64,000 bases of DNA from Ascidia mentula (lineage: Eukaryota; Chordata; Ascidiacea; Phlebobranchia; Ascidiidae). Numbering within the stretch: position 1 is the stretch's first letter; each line of letters opens with the position of its first letter. The notes under the pieces were generated by a model that was not told where the DNA came from, made no database searches, and saw only the letters and a list, made by a program, of their open reading frames with translations. This document shows, piece by piece, positions 23,001 through 38,572 of this stretch. A program made the position numbers and the translations under genes. Location of the stretch: contig OX387198.1 in NCBI GenBank assembly GCA_947561715.1, forward strand, positions 17,794,001 through 17,858,000. Direction: 5' to 3'.

Positions 23001-26000
23001 GTACTCCAGTATTGCTTTTGCGGTTGCACAACGTATGTAACTATGCGATTTCAGCACTTGTCCATTTTGCAGTATATGACTTTTCGATAAAAAATATTTT
23101 TTTTCAGTACAAGCTTTATTATACAGTGGAAAACGCTGGTACTCCAGTGTTGCTTTTGCGGTTGCACGAAGTATGTAACGATTCGATTTCAGCACTTGTC
23201 CATTTTGCAGTATATGACTTTTCGATAAAAAATATATTTTTTCAGTACAAGCTTTATTATACTGTGGAAAACGCTGGTACGCCTGTATTGCTTTTGCGGT
23301 TGCACAACGTATGTAACTATGCGATTTCAGCACTTGTCCATTTTGCAGTATATGACTTTTCGTGAAAAAATATTTTTTTTCAGTACAAGCTTTATTATAC
23401 AGTGGAAAACGCTGGTACTCCTGTATTGCTTTTGCGGTTGCACAACGTATGTAACTATGCGATTTCAGCACTTGTCCATTTTGAAGTATATGACTTTTCG
23501 TGAAAAAATATTTTTTTTCAGTACAAGCTTTATTATACAGTGGAAAACGCTGGTACTCCAGTATTGCTTTTGCGGTTGCACAACGTATGTAACTATGCGA
23601 TTTCAGCACTTGTCCATTTTGCAGTATATGTTTTTTCGTGAAAAAATATTTTTTTTCAGTACAAGCTTTATTATACAGTGGAAAACGCTGGTACTCCTGT
23701 ATTACTTTTGCGGTTGCACAACGTGGGTAACTATGCGATTTCAGCACTTGTCCATTTTGCAGTATATGACTTTTCGATAAAAAATATTTTTTTCAGTACA
23801 AGCTTTATTATAAGTGGAAAACGCTGGTACTCCTGTATTGCTTTTGCGGTTGCACAACGTATGTAACTATGCGATTTCAGCACTTGTCCATTTTGCAGTA
23901 TATGACTTTTCGTGAAAAAATATATTTTTTCAGTACAAGCTTTATTATACTGTGGAAAACGCTGGTACGCCTGTATTGCTTTTGCGGTTGCACAACGTAT
24001 GTAACTATGCGATTTCAGCACTTGTCCATTTTGCAGTATATGACTTTTCGTGAAAAAATATTTTTTTTCAGTACAAGCTTTATTATACAGTGGAAAACGC
24101 TGGTACTGCAGTATTGCTTTTGCGGTTGCACAACGTATGTAACTATGCGATTTCAGCACTTGTCCATTTTGAAGTATATGACTTTTCGTGAAAAAATATT
24201 TTTTTTCAGTACAAGCTTTATTATACAGTGGAAAACGCTGGTACTCCTGTGTTGCTTTTGCGGTTGCACAACGTATGTAACTATGCGATTTCAGCACTTG
24301 TCCATTTTGCAGTATATGACTTTTCGATAAAAAATATATTTTTTCAGTACAAGCTTTATTATACTGTGGAAAACGCTGGTACGCCTGTATTGCTTTTGCG
24401 GTTGCACAACGTATGTAACTATGCGATTTCAGCACTTGTCCATTTTGCAGTATATGACTTTTCGTGAAAAAATATTTTTTTTCAGTACAAGCTTTATTAT
24501 ACAGTGGAAAACGCTGGTACTCCTGTATTGCTTTTGCGGTTGCACAACGTATGTAACTATGCGATTTCAGCACTTGTCCATTTTGAAGTATATGACTTTT
24601 CGTGAAAAAATATTTTTTTTCAGTACAAGCTTTATTATACAGTGGAAAACGCTGGTACTCCAGTATTGCTTTTGCGGTTGCACAACGTATGTAACTATGC
24701 GATTTCAGCACTTGTCCATTTTGCAGTATATGTTTTTTCGTGAAAAAATATTTTTTTTCAGTACAAGTTTTATTATACAGTGGAAAACGCTGTTACTCCA
24801 GTATTGCTTTTGCGGTTGCACAACGTATGTAACTATGCGATTTCAGCACTTGTCCATTTTGCAGTATATGACTTTTCGTGAAAAAATATTTTTTTTAAGT
24901 ACAAGCTTTATTATACAGTGGAAAACGCTGGTACTCCAGTGTTGCTTTTGCGGTTGCACGAAGTATGTAACTATTCGATTTCAGCACTTGTCCATTTTGC
25001 AGTATATGACTTTTCGATAAAAAATATATTTTTTCAGTACAAGCTTTATTATACTGTGGAAAACGCTGGTACTCCTGTATTGCTTTTGCGGTTGCACAAC
25101 GTATGTAACTATGCGATTTCAGCACTTGTCCATTTTGCAGTATATGACTTTTCGTGAAAAAATATTTTTTTTCAGTACAAGCTTTATTATATAGTGGAAA
25201 ACGCTGGTACTCCAGTATTGCTTTTGCGGTTGCACAACGTATGTAACTATGCGATTTCAGCACTTGTCCATTTTGTAGTATATGACTTTTCGTGAAAAAA
25301 TATTTTTTTTCAGTACAAGCTTTATTATACAGTGGAAAACGCTGGTACTCCTGTATTGCTTTTGCGGTTGCACAACGTATGTAACTATGCGATTTCAGCA
25401 CTTGTCCATTTTGAAGTATATGACTTTTCGTGAAAAAATATTTTTTTTCAGTACAAGCTTTATTATACAGTGGAAAACGCTGGTACTCCAGTATTGCTTT
25501 TGCGGTTGCACAACGTATGTAACTATGCGATTTCAGCACTTGTCCATTTTGCAGTATATGTTTTTTCGTGAAAAAATATTTTTTTTCAGTACAAGCTTTA
25601 TTATACAGTGGAAAACGCTGGTACTCCTGTATTACTTTTGCGGTTGCACAACGTGGGTAACTATGCGATTTCAGCACTTGTCCATTTTGCAGTATATGAC
25701 TTTTCGATAAAAAATATTTTTTTCAGTACAAGCTTTATTATAAGTGGAAAACGCTGGTACTCCTGTATTGCTTTTGCGGTTGCACAACGTATGTAACTGT
25801 GCGATTTCAGCACTTGTCCATATTGCAGTATATGACTTTTCGATAAAAAATATTTTTTTTCAGTACAAGCTTTATTACACAATGGAAAACGCTGGTACTC
25901 CAGTATTGCTTTTGCGGTTGCACAACGTATGTAACTATGCGATTTCAGCACTTGTCCATTTTGCAGTATATGTTTTTTCGTGAAAAAATATTTTTTTTCA

Positions 26001-27613
26001 GTACAAGCTTTATTATACAGTGGAAAACGCTGTTACTCCAGTATTGCTTTTGCGGTTGCACAACGTATGTAACTATGCGATTTCAGCACTTGTCCATTTT
26101 GCAGTATATGACTTTTCGTGAAAAAATATTTTTTTTCAGTACAAGTTTTATTATACAGTGGAAAACGCTGGTACTCCAGTATTGCTTTTGCGGTTGCACA
26201 ACGTATGTAACTATGCGATTTCAGCACTTGTCCATTTTGCAGTATATGACTTTTCGTGAAAAAATATTTTTTATTCAGTACAAGCTTTATTATACAGTTG
26301 AAAACGATGGTACTCCCGTATTGCTTTTGCGGTTGCACAACGTATGTAACTATGCAATTTTAGCACTTGTCCATTTTGCAGTATATGACTTTTCGATAAA
26401 AAATATTTTTTTTCAGTACAAGCTTTATTATACAGTGGAAAACGCTGGTACTGCAGTGTTGGTTTTGCGGTTGCACAACGTATGTAACTAAGCGATTTCA
26501 GCACTTGTCCATTTTGCAGTATATGACTTCTCGATAAAAAATATTTTTTTTCAGTACAAGCTTTATTATACAGTGGAAAACGCTGGTACTCCAGTATTGC
26601 TTATGCGGTTGCACAACGTATGTAACTATGCGATTTCAGCACTTGTCCATTTTGCAGTATATGACTTTTCGATAAAAAATATTTTTTTTCAGTACAAGCT
26701 TTATTATACAGTGGAAAACGCTGGTACTCCAGTGTTGCTTTTGCGGTTGCACAGCGTATGTAACTATGCGATTTCAGCACTTGTCCATTTTGCAGTATAT
26801 GACTTTTCGTGAAAAAATATTTTTTTTCAGTACAAGCTTTATTATACAGTGGAAAACGCTGGTACTCCAGTATTGCTTCTGCGGTTGCACAACGTATGTA
26901 ACTATGCGATTTCAGCACTTGTCCATTTTGCAGTATATGACTTTTCGATAAAAAATATTTTTTTTCAGTACAAGCTTTATTATACAGTGGAAAACGCTGG
27001 TACTCCAGTATTGCTTTTGCGGTTGCACAACGTATGTAACTATGCGATTTTAGCACTTGTCCATTTTGCAGTATATGACTTTTCGATAAAAAATATTTTT
27101 TTTCAGTACAAATTTTTTGTACAGTGGAAAACGCTGGTACTCCTGTATTACTTTTGCGGTTGCACAACGTGGGTAACTATGCGATTTCAGCACTTGTCCA
27201 TTTTGCAGTATGTCTTTTCGACAAAAAATATTTTTTTTCAGTACAACCTTTATTATACAGTGGAAAACGCTGGTACTCCTGTATTACTTTTGCGGTTGCA
27301 CAACGTGGGTAACTATGCGATTTCAGCACTTGTCCATTTTGCAGTATATGACTTTTCGTGAAAAAATATTTTTTTCAGTACAAGCTTTATTATACAGTGG
27401 AAAACGCTGGTACTCCTGTATTGCTTTTGCGGTTGCACAACGTATGTAACTGTGCGATTTCAGCACTTGTCCATTTTGCAGTATATGACTTTTCGATAAA
27501 AAATATTTTTTTTCAGTACAAGCTTTATTACACAATGGAAAACGCTGGTACTCCAGTATTGCTTTTGCGGTTGCACAACGTATGTAACTATGCGATTTCA
27601 GCACTTGTCCATT
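19815..27613 (+). repeat. Block of about 3 kb repeated at 4823-bp offset
   Basis: 19815-22790 matches 24638-27613 almost base for base, including rare variants such as CAGTTGAAAACGATGG, ACTCCCGTATTG, GGTTTTGCGG and GACTTCTCG. The second copy has a private AAGTAC in place of CAGTAC at about 24897. Confidence 0.85.
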
Positions 27614-30600
27614 TTGCAGTATATGACTTTTCGTGAAAAAATATTTTTTTTCAGTACAAGCTTTATTATACAGTGGAAAACGCTGGTACTCCAGTATTGC
27701 TTTTGCGGTTGCACAACGTATGTAACTATGCGATTTCAGCACTTGTCCATTTTGCAGTATATGACTTTTCGATAAAAAATATTTTTTTTCAGTACAAGCT
27801 TTATTATACAGTGGAAAACGCTGGTACTGCAGTGTTGCTTTTGCGGTTGCACGAAGTATGTAACGATTCGATTTCAGCACTTGTCCATTTTGCAGTATAT
27901 GACTTTTCGATAAAAAATATATTTTTTCAGTACAAGCTTTATTATACTGTGGAAAACGCTGGTACGCCTGTATTGCTTTTGCGGTTGCACAACGTATGTA
28001 ACTATGCGATTTCAGCACTTGTCCATTTTGCAGTATATGACTTTTCGTGAAAAAATATTTTTTTTCAGTACAAGCTTTATTATACAGTGGAAAACGCTGG
28101 TACTCCTGTATTGCTTTTGCGGTTGCACAACGTATGTAACTATGCGATTTCAGCACTTGTCCATTTTGAAGTATATGACTTTTCGTGAAAAAATATTTTT
28201 TTTCAGTACAAGCTTTATTATACAGTGGAAAACGCTGGTACTCCAGTATTGCTTTTGCGGTTGCACAACGTATGTAACTATGCGATTTCAGCACTTGTCC
28301 ATTTTGCAGTATATGTTTTTTCGTGAAAAAATATTTTTTTTCAGTACAAGCTTTATTATACAGTGGAAAACGCTGGTACTCCTGTATTACTTTTGCGGTT
28401 GCACAACGTGGGTAACTATGCGATTTCAGCACTTGTCCATTTTGCAGTATATGACTTTTCGATAAAAAATATTTTTTTCAGTACAAGCTTTATTATAAGT
28501 GGAAAACGCTGGTACTCCTGTATTGCTTTTGCGGTTGCACAACGTATGTAACTGTGCGATTTCAGCACTTGTCCATTTTGCAGTATATGACTTTTCGATA
28601 AAAAATATTTTTTTTCAGTACAAGCTTTATTACACAATGGAAAACGCTGGTACTCCAGTATTGCTTTTGCGGTTGCACAACGTATGTAACTATGCGATTT
28701 CAGCACTTGTCCATTTTGCAGTATATGTTTTTTCGTGAAAAAATATTTTTTTTCAGTACAAGCTTTATTACACAGTGGAAAACGCTGTTACTCCAGTATT
28801 GCTTTTACGGTTGCACAACGTATGTAACTATGCGATTTCAGCACTTGTCCATTTTGCAGTATATGACTTTTCGTGAAAAAATATTTTTTTTCAGTACAAG
28901 CTTTATTATACAGTGGAAAACGCTGGTACTCCAGTATTGCTTTTGCGGTTGCACAACGTATGTAACTATGCGATTTCAGCACTTGTCCATTTTGCAGTAT
29001 ATGACTTTTCGTGAAAAAATATTTTTTATTCAGTACAAGCTTTATTATACAGTGGAAAACGATGGTACTCCCGTATTGCTTTTGCGGTTGCACAACGTAT
29101 GTAACTATGCAATTTTAGCACTTGTCCATTTTGCAGTATATGACTTTTCGATAAAAAATATTTTTTTTTCAGTACAAGCTTTATTATACAGTGGAAAACG
29201 CTGGTACTCCAGTGTTGCTTTTGCGGTTGCACAGCGTATGTAACTATGCGATTTCAGCACTTGTCCATTTTGCAGTATATGACTTTTCGTGAAAAAATAT
29301 TTTTTTTCAGTACAAGCTTTATTATACAGTGGAAAACGCTGGTACTCCAGTATTGCTTTTGCGGTTGCACAACGTATGTAACTATGCGATTTCAGCACTT
29401 GTCCATTTTGCAGTATATGACTTTTCGTGAAAAAATATTTTTTTTCAGTACAAGCTTTATTATACAGTGGAAAACGCTGGTACTCCTGTATTGCTTTTGC
29501 GGTTGCACAACGTATATAACTATGCAATTTCAGCGCTTGTCCATTTTGCAGTATATGATTTTTCGAGAAAAAATATATTTTTTCGGTACAAGCTTTAATA
29601 TACAGTGGAAAACGCTGGTACTCCTGTATTGCTTTTGCGGTTGCACAACGTATGTAACTATGCGATTTCAGCACTTGTCCATTTTGCAGTATATGACTTT
29701 TCGATAAAAAATATTTTTTTTCAGTACAAGCTTTATTATACAGTGGAAAACGCTGGTACTGCAGTGTTGGTTTTGCGGTTGCACAACGTATGTAACTAAG
29801 CGATTTCAGCACTTGTCCATTTTGCAGTATATGACTTTTCGATAAAAAATATTTTTTTTCAGTACAAGCTTTATTATACAGTGGAAAACGCTGGTACTCC
29901 AGTATTGCTTATGCGGTTGCACAACGTATGTAACTATGCGATTTCAGCACTTGTCCATTTTGCAGTATATGACTTTTCGATAAAAAATATTTTTTTTCAG
30001 TACAAGCTTTATTATACAGTGGAAAACGCTGGTACTCCAGTGTTGCTTTTGCGGTTGCACAGCGTATGTAACTATGCGATTTCAGCACTTGTCCATTTTG
30101 CAGTATATGACTTTTCGTGAAAAAATATTTTTTTTCAGTACAAGCTTTATTATACAGTGGAAAACGCTGGTACTCCAGTATTGCTTTTGCGGTTGCACAA
30201 CGTATGTAACTATGCGATTTCAGCACTTGTCCATTTTGCAGTATATGACTTTTCGTGAAAAAATATTTTTTTTCAGTACAAGCTTTATTATACAGTGGAA
30301 AACGCTGGTACTCCTGTATTGCTTTTGCGGTTGCACAACGTATATAACTATGCAATTTCAGCGCTTGTCCATTTTGCAGTATATGATTTTTCGAGAAAAA
30401 ATATTTTTTTCGGTACAAGCTTTAATATACAGTGGAAAACGCTGGTACTCCAGTATTGCTTTTGCGGTTGCACAACGTATGTAACTATGCGATTTCAGCA
30501 CTTGTCCATTTTGCAGTATATGACTTTTCGATAAAAAATATTTTTTTTCAGTACAAGCTTTATTATACAGTGGAAAACGCTGGTACTGCAGTGTTGCTTT

Positions 30601-33600
30601 TGCGGTTGCACGAAGTATGTAACTATGCGATTTCAGCACTTGTCCATTTTGCAGTATATGACTTTTCGATAAAAAATATATTTTTTCAGTACAAGCTTTA
30701 TTATACAGTGGAAAACGCTGGTACTCCTGTATTACTTTTGCGGTTGCACAACGTGGGTAACTATGCGATTTCAGCACTTGTCCATTTTGCAGTATATGAC
30801 TTTTCGATAAAAAATATTTTTTTCAGTACAAGCTTTATTATACAGTGGAAAACGCTGGTACTCCTGTATTGCTTTTGCGGTTGCACAACGTATGTAACTG
30901 TGCGATTTCAGCACTTGTCCATTTTGCAGTATATGACTTTTCGATAAAAAATATTTTTTTTCAGTACAAGCTTTATTACACAATGGAAAACGCTGGTACT
31001 CCAGTATTGCTTTTGCGGTTGCACAACGTATGTAACTATGCGATTTCAGCACTTGTCCATTTTGCAGTATATGTTTTTTCGTGAAAAAATATTTTTTTTC
31101 AGTACAAGTTTTATTATACAGTGGAAAACGCTGTTACTCCAGTATTGCTTTTGCGGTTGCACAACGTATGTAACTATGCGATTTCAGCACTTGTCCATTT
31201 TGCAGTATATGACTTTTCGTGAAAAAATATTTTTTTTCAGTACAAGCTTTATTATACAGTGGAAAACGCTGGTACTCCAGTATTGCTTTTGCGGTTGCAC
31301 AACGTATGTAACTATGCGATTTCAGCACTTGTCCATTTTGCAGTATATGACTTTTCGATAAAAAATATTTTTTTTCAGTACAAGCTTTATTATACAGTGG
31401 AAAACGCTGGTACTGCAGTGTTGCTTTTGCGGTTGCACGAAGTATGTAACTATGCGATTTCAGCACTTGTCCATTTTGCAGTATATGACTTTTCGATCAA
31501 AAATATATTTTTTCAGTACAAGCTTTATTATACTGTGGAAAACGCTGGTACTCCTGTATTGCTTTTGCGGTTGCACAACGTATGTAACTATGCGATTTCA
31601 GCACTTGTCCATTTTGCAGTATATGACTTTTCGATAAAAAATATTTTTTTTCAGTACAAGCTTTATTATACAGTGGAAAACGCTGGTACTGCAGTGTTGC
31701 TTTTGCGGTTGCACGAAGTATGTAACTATTCGATTTCAGCACTTGTCCATTTTGCAGTATATGACTTTTCGATAAAAAATATATTTTTTCAGTACAAGCT
31801 TTATTATACTGTGGAAAACGCTGGTACTCCTGTATTGCTTTTGCGGTTGCACAACGTATGTAACTATGCGATTTCAGCACTTGTCCATTTTGCAGTATAT
31901 GACTTTTCGTGAAAAAATATTTTTTTTCAGTACAAGCTTTATTATATAGTGGAAAACGCTGGTACTCCAGTATTGCTTTTGCGGTTGCACAACGTATGTA
32001 ACTATGCGATTTCAGCACTTGTCCATTTTGTAGTATATGACTTTTCGTGAAAAAATATTTTTTTTCAGTACAAGCTTTATTATACAGTGGAAAACGCTGG
32101 TACTCCTGTATTGCTTTTGCGGTTGCACAACGTATGTAACTATGCGATTTCAGCACTTGTCCATTTTGAAGTATATGACTTTTCGTGAAAAAATATTTTT
32201 TTTCAGTACAAGCTTTATTATACAGTGGAAAACGCTGGTACTCCTGTGTTGCTTTTGCGGTTGCACAACGTATGTAACTATGCGATTTCAGCACTTGTCC
32301 ATTTTGCAGTATATGACTTTTCGATAAAAAATATATTTTTTCAGTACAAGCTTTATTATACTGTGGAAAACGCTGGTACGCCTGTATTGCTTTTGCGGTT
32401 GCACAACGTATGTAACTATGCGATTTCAGCACTTGTCCATTTTGCAGTATATGACTTTTCGTGAAAAAATATTTTTTTTCAGTACAAGCTTTATTATACA
32501 GTGGAAAACGCTGGTACTCCTGTATTGCTTTTGCGGTTGCACAACGTATGTAACTATGCGATTTCAGCACTTGTCCATTTTGAAGTATATGACTTTTCGT
32601 GAAAAAATATTTTTTTTCAGTACAAGCTTTATTATACAGTGGAAAACGCTGGTACTCCAGTATTGCTTTTGCGGTTGCACAACGTATGTAACTATGCGAT
32701 TTCAGCACTTGTCCATTTTGCAGTATATGTTTTTTCGTGAAAAAATATTTTTTTTCAGTACAAGTTTTATTATACAGTGGAAAACGCTGTTACTCCAGTA
32801 TTGCTTTTGCGGTTGCACAACGTATGTAACTATGCGATTTCAGCACTTGTCCATTTTGCAGTATATGACTTTTCGTGAAAAAATATTTTTTTTCAGTACA
32901 AGCTTTATTATACAGTGGAAAACGCTGGTACTCCAGTGTTGCTTTTGCGGTTGCACGAAGTATGTAACTATTCGATTTCAGCACTTGTCCATTTTGCAGT
33001 ATATGACTTTTCGATAAAAAATATTTTTTTTCAGTACAAGCTTTATTATACAGTGGAAAACGCTGGTACTCCAGTGTTGCTTTTGCGGTTGCACAGCGTA
33101 TGTAACTATGCGATTTCAGCACTTGTCCATTTTGCAGTATATGACTTTTCGTGAAAAAATATTTTTTTTCAGTACAAGCTTTATTATACAGTGGAAAACG
33201 CTGGTACTCCAGTATTGCTTCTGCGGTTGCACAACGTATGTAACTATGCGATTTCAGCACTTGTCCATTTTGCAGTATATGACTTTTCGATAAAAAATAT
33301 TTTTTTTCAGTACAAGCTTTATTATACAGTGGAAAACGCTGGTACTCCAGTATTGCTTTTGCGGTTGCACAACGTATGTAACTATGCGATTTTAGCACTT
33401 GTCCATTTTGCAGTATATGACTTTTCGATAAAAAATATTTTTTTTCAGTACAAATTTTTTGTACAGTGGAAAACGCTGGTACTCCTGTATTACTTTTGCG
33501 GTTGCACAACGTGGGTAACTATGCGATTTCAGCACTTGTCCATTTTGCAGTATGTCTTTTCGACAAAAAATATTTTTTTTCAGTACAACCTTTATTATAC

Positions 33601-36600
33601 AGTGGAAAACGCTGGTACTCCTGTATTACTTTTGCGGTTGCACAACGTGGGTAACTATGCGATTTCAGCACTTGTCCATTTTGCAGTATATGACTTTTCG
33701 TGAAAAAATATTTTTTTCAGTACAAGCTTTATTATACAGTGGAAAACGCTGGTACTCCTGTATTGCTTTTGCGGTTGCACAACGTATGTAACTGTGCGAT
33801 TTCAGCACTTGTCCATTTTGCAGTATATGACTTTTCGATAAAAAATATTTTTTTTCAGTACAAGCTTTATTACACAATGGAAAACGCTGGTACTCCAGTA
33901 TTGCTTTTGCGGTTGCACAACGTATGTAACTATGCGATTTCAGCACTTGTCCATTTTGCAGTATATGACTTTTCGTGAAAAAATATTTTTTTTCAGTACA
34001 AGCTTTATTATACAGTGGAAAACGCTGGTACTCCAGTATTGCTTTTGCGGTTGCACAACGTATGTAACTATGCGATTTCAGCACTTGTCCATTTTGCAGT
34101 ATATGACTTTTCGATAAAAAATATTTTTTTTCAGTACAAGCTTTATTATACAGTGGAAAACGCTGGTACTGCAGTGTTGCTTTTGCGGTTGCACGAAGTA
34201 TGTAACGATTCGATTTCAGCACTTGTCCATTTTGCAGTATATGACTTTTCGATAAAAAATATATTTTTTCAGTACAAGCTTTATTATACTGTGGAAAACG
34301 CTGGTACGCCTGTATTGCTTTTGCGGTTGCACAACGTATGTAACTATGCGATTTCAGCACTTGTCCATTTTGCAGTATATGACTTTTCGTGAAAAAATAT
34401 TTTTTTTCAGTACAAGCTTTATTATACAGTGGAAAACGCTGGTACTCCTGTATTGCTTTTGCGGTTGCACAACGTATGTAACTATGCGATTTCAGCACTT
34501 GTCCATTTTGAAGTATATGACTTTTCGTGAAAAAATATTTTTTTTCAGTACAAGCTTTATTATACAGTGGAAAACGCTGGTACTCCAGTATTGCTTTTGC
34601 GGTTGCACAACGTATGTAACTATGCGATTTCAGCACTTGTCCATTTTGCAGTATATGTTTTTTCGTGAAAAAATATTTTTTTTCAGTACAAGCTTTATTA
34701 TACAGTGGAAAACGCTGGTACTCCTGTATTACTTTTGCGGTTGCACAACGTGGGTAACTATGCGATTTCAGCACTTGTCCATTTTGCAGTATATGACTTT
34801 TCGATAAAAAATATTTTTTTCAGTACAAGCTTTATTATAAGTGGAAAACGCTGGTACTCCTGTATTGCTTTTGCGGTTGCACAACGTATGTAACTGTGCG
34901 ATTTCAGCACTTGTCCATTTTGCAGTATATGACTTTTCGATAAAAAATATTTTTTTTCAGTACAAGCTTTATTACACAATGGAAAACGCTGGTACTCCAG
35001 TATTGCTTTTGCGGTTGCACAACGTATGTAACTATGCGATTTCAGCACTTGTCCATTTTGCAGTATATGTTTTTTCGTGAAAAAATATTTTTTTTCAGTA
35101 CAAGCTTTATTACACAGTGGAAAACGCTGTTACTCCAGTATTGCTTTTACGGTTGCACAACGTATGTAACTATGCGATTTCAGCACTTGTCCATTTTGCA
35201 GTATATGACTTTTCGTGAAAAAATATTTTTTTTCAGTACAAGCTTTATTATACAGTGGAAAACGCTGGTACTCCAGTATTGCTTTTGCGGTTGCACAACG
35301 TATGTAACTATGCGATTTCAGCACTTGTCCATTTTGCAGTATATGACTTTTCGTGAAAAAATATTTTTTATTCAGTACAAGCTTTATTATACAGTGGAAA
35401 ACGATGGTACTCCCGTATTGCTTTTGCGGTTGCACAACGTATGTAACTATGCAATTTTAGCACTTGTCCATTTTGCAGTATATGACTTTTCGATAAAAAA
35501 TATTTTTTTTTCAGTACAAGCTTTATTATACAGTGGAAAACGCTGGTACTCCAGTGTTGCTTTTGCGGTTGCACAGCGTATGTAACTATGCGATTTCAGC
35601 ACTTGTCCATTTTGCAGTATATGACTTTTCGTGAAAAAATATTTTTTTTCAGTACAAGCTTTATTATACAGTGGAAAACGCTGGTACTCCAGTATTGCTT
35701 TTGCGGTTGCACAACGTATGTAACTATGCGATTTCAGCACTTGTCCATTTTGCAGTATATGACTTTTCGTGAAAAAATATTTTTTTTCAGTACAAGCTTT
35801 ATTATACAGTGGAAAACGCTGGTACTCCTGTATTGCTTTTGCGGTTGCACAACGTATATAACTATGCAATTTCAGCGCTTGTCCATTTTGCAGTATATGA
35901 TTTTTCGAGAAAAAATATATTTTTTCGGTACAAGCTTTAATATACAGTGGAAAACGCTGGTACTCCTGTATTGCTTTTGCGGTTGCACAACGTATGTAAC
36001 TATGCGATTTCAGCACTTGTCCATTTTGCAGTATATGACTTTTCGATAAAAAATATTTTTTTTCAGTACAAGCTTTATTATACAGTGGAAAACGCTGGTA
36101 CTGCAGTGTTGGTTTTGCGGTTGCACAACGTATGTAACTAAGCGATTTCAGCACTTGTCCATTTTGCAGTATATGACTTTTCGATAAAAAATATTTTTTT
36201 TCAGTACAAGCTTTATTATACAGTGGAAAACGCTGGTACTCCAGTATTGCTTATGCGGTTGCACAACGTATGTAACTATGCGATTTCAGCACTTGTCCAT
36301 TTTGCAGTATATGACTTTTCGATAAAAAATATTTTTTTTCAGTACAAGCTTTATTATACAGTGGAAAACGCTGGTACTCCAGTGTTGCTTTTGCGGTTGC
36401 ACAGCGTATGTAACTATGCGATTTCAGCACTTGTCCATTTTGCAGTATATGACTTTTCGTGAAAAAATATTTTTTTTCAGTACAAGCTTTATTATACAGT
36501 GGAAAACGCTGGTACTCCAGTATTGCTTTTGCGGTTGCACAACGTATGTAACTATGCGATTTCAGCACTTGTCCATTTTGCAGTATATGACTTTTCGTGA

Positions 36601-38572
36601 AAAAATATTTTTTTTCAGTACAAGCTTTATTATACAGTGGAAAACGCTGGTACTCCTGTATTGCTTTTGCGGTTGCACAACGTATATAACTATGCAATTT
36701 CAGCGCTTGTCCATTTTGCAGTATATGATTTTTCGAGAAAAAATATTTTTTTCGGTACAAGCTTTAATATACAGTGGAAAACGCTGGTACTCCAGTATTG
36801 CTTTTGCGGTTGCACAACGTATGTAACTATGCGATTTCAGCACTTGTCCATTTTGCAGTATATGACTTTTCGATAAAAAATATTTTTTTTCAGTACAAGC
36901 TTTATTATACAGTGGAAAACGCTGGTACTGCAGTGTTGCTTTTGCGGTTGCACGAAGTATGTAACTATGCGATTTCAGCACTTGTCCATTTTGCAGTATA
37001 TGACTTTTCGATAAAAAATATATTTTTTCAGTACAAGCTTTATTATACAGTGGAAAACGCTGGTACTCCTGTATTACTTTTGCGGTTGCACAACGTGGGT
37101 AACTATGCGATTTCAGCACTTGTCCATTTTGCAGTATATGACTTTTCGATAAAAAATATTTTTTTCAGTACAAGCTTTATTATACAGTGGAAAACGCTGG
37201 TACTCCTGTATTGCTTTTGCGGTTGCACAACGTATGTAACTGTGCGATTTCAGCACTTGTCCATTTTGCAGTATATGACTTTTCGATAAAAAATATTTTT
37301 TTTCAGTACAAGCTTTATTACACAATGGAAAACGCTGGTACTCCAGTATTGCTTTTGCGGTTGCACAACGTATGTAACTATGCGATTTCAGCACTTGTCC
37401 ATTTTGCAGTATATGTTTTTTCGTGAAAAAATATTTTTTTTCAGTACAAGTTTTATTATACAGTGGAAAACGCTGTTACTCCAGTATTGCTTTTGCGGTT
37501 GCACAACGTATGTAACTATGCGATTTCAGCACTTGTCCATTTTGCAGTATATGACTTTTCGTGAAAAAATATTTTTTTTCAGTACAAGCTTTATTATACA
37601 GTGGAAAACGCTGGTACTCCAGTATTGCTTTTGCGGTTGCACAACGTATGTAACTATGCGATTTCAGCACTTGTCCATTTTGCAGTATATGACTTTTCGA
37701 TAAAAAATATTTTTTTTCAGTACAAGCTTTATTATACAGTGGAAAACGCTGGTACTGCAGTGTTGCTTTTGCGGTTGCACGAAGTATGTAACTATGCGAT
37801 TTCAGCACTTGTCCATTTTGCAGTATATGACTTTTCGATCAAAAATATATTTTTTCAGTACAAGCTTTATTATACTGTGGAAAACGCTGGTACTCCTGTA
37901 TTGCTTTTGCGGTTGCACAACGTATGTAACTATGCGATTTCAGCACTTGTCCATTTTGCAGTATATGACTTTTCGATAAAAAATATTTTTTTTCAGTACA
38001 AGCTTTATTATACAGTGGAAAACGCTGGTACTGCAGTGTTGCTTTTGCGGTTGCACGAAGTATGTAACTATTCGATTTCAGCACTTGTCCATTTTGCAGT
38101 ATATGACTTTTCGATAAAAAATATATTTTTTCAGTACAAGCTTTATTATACTGTGGAAAACGCTGGTACTCCTGTATTGCTTTTGCGGTTGCACAACGTA
38201 TGTAACTATGCGATTTCAGCACTTGTCCATTTTGCAGTATATGACTTTTCGTGAAAAAATATTTTTTTTCAGTACAAGCTTTATTATATAGTGGAAAACG
38301 CTGGTACTCCAGTATTGCTTTTGCGGTTGCACAACGTATGTAACTATGCGATTTCAGCACTTGTCCATTTTGTAGTATATGACTTTTCGTGAAAAAATAT
38401 TTTTTTTCAGTACAAGCTTTATTATACAGTGGAAAACGCTGGTACTCCTGTATTGCTTTTGCGGTTGCACAACGTATGTAACTATGCGATTTCAGCACTT
38501 GTCCATTTTGAAGTATATGACTTTTCGTGAAAAAATATTTTTTTTCAGTACAAGCTTTATTATACAGTGGAA
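26620..38572 (+). repeat. 5.6-kb block repeated at 6342-bp offset (46 monomers)
   Basis: 26620-32230 corresponds to 32962-38572 with apparently near-complete identity: every variant landmark I followed is displaced by exactly 6342 bp (for example 27323/33665, 28788/35130, 29909/36251, 31134/37476). Confidence 0.88.
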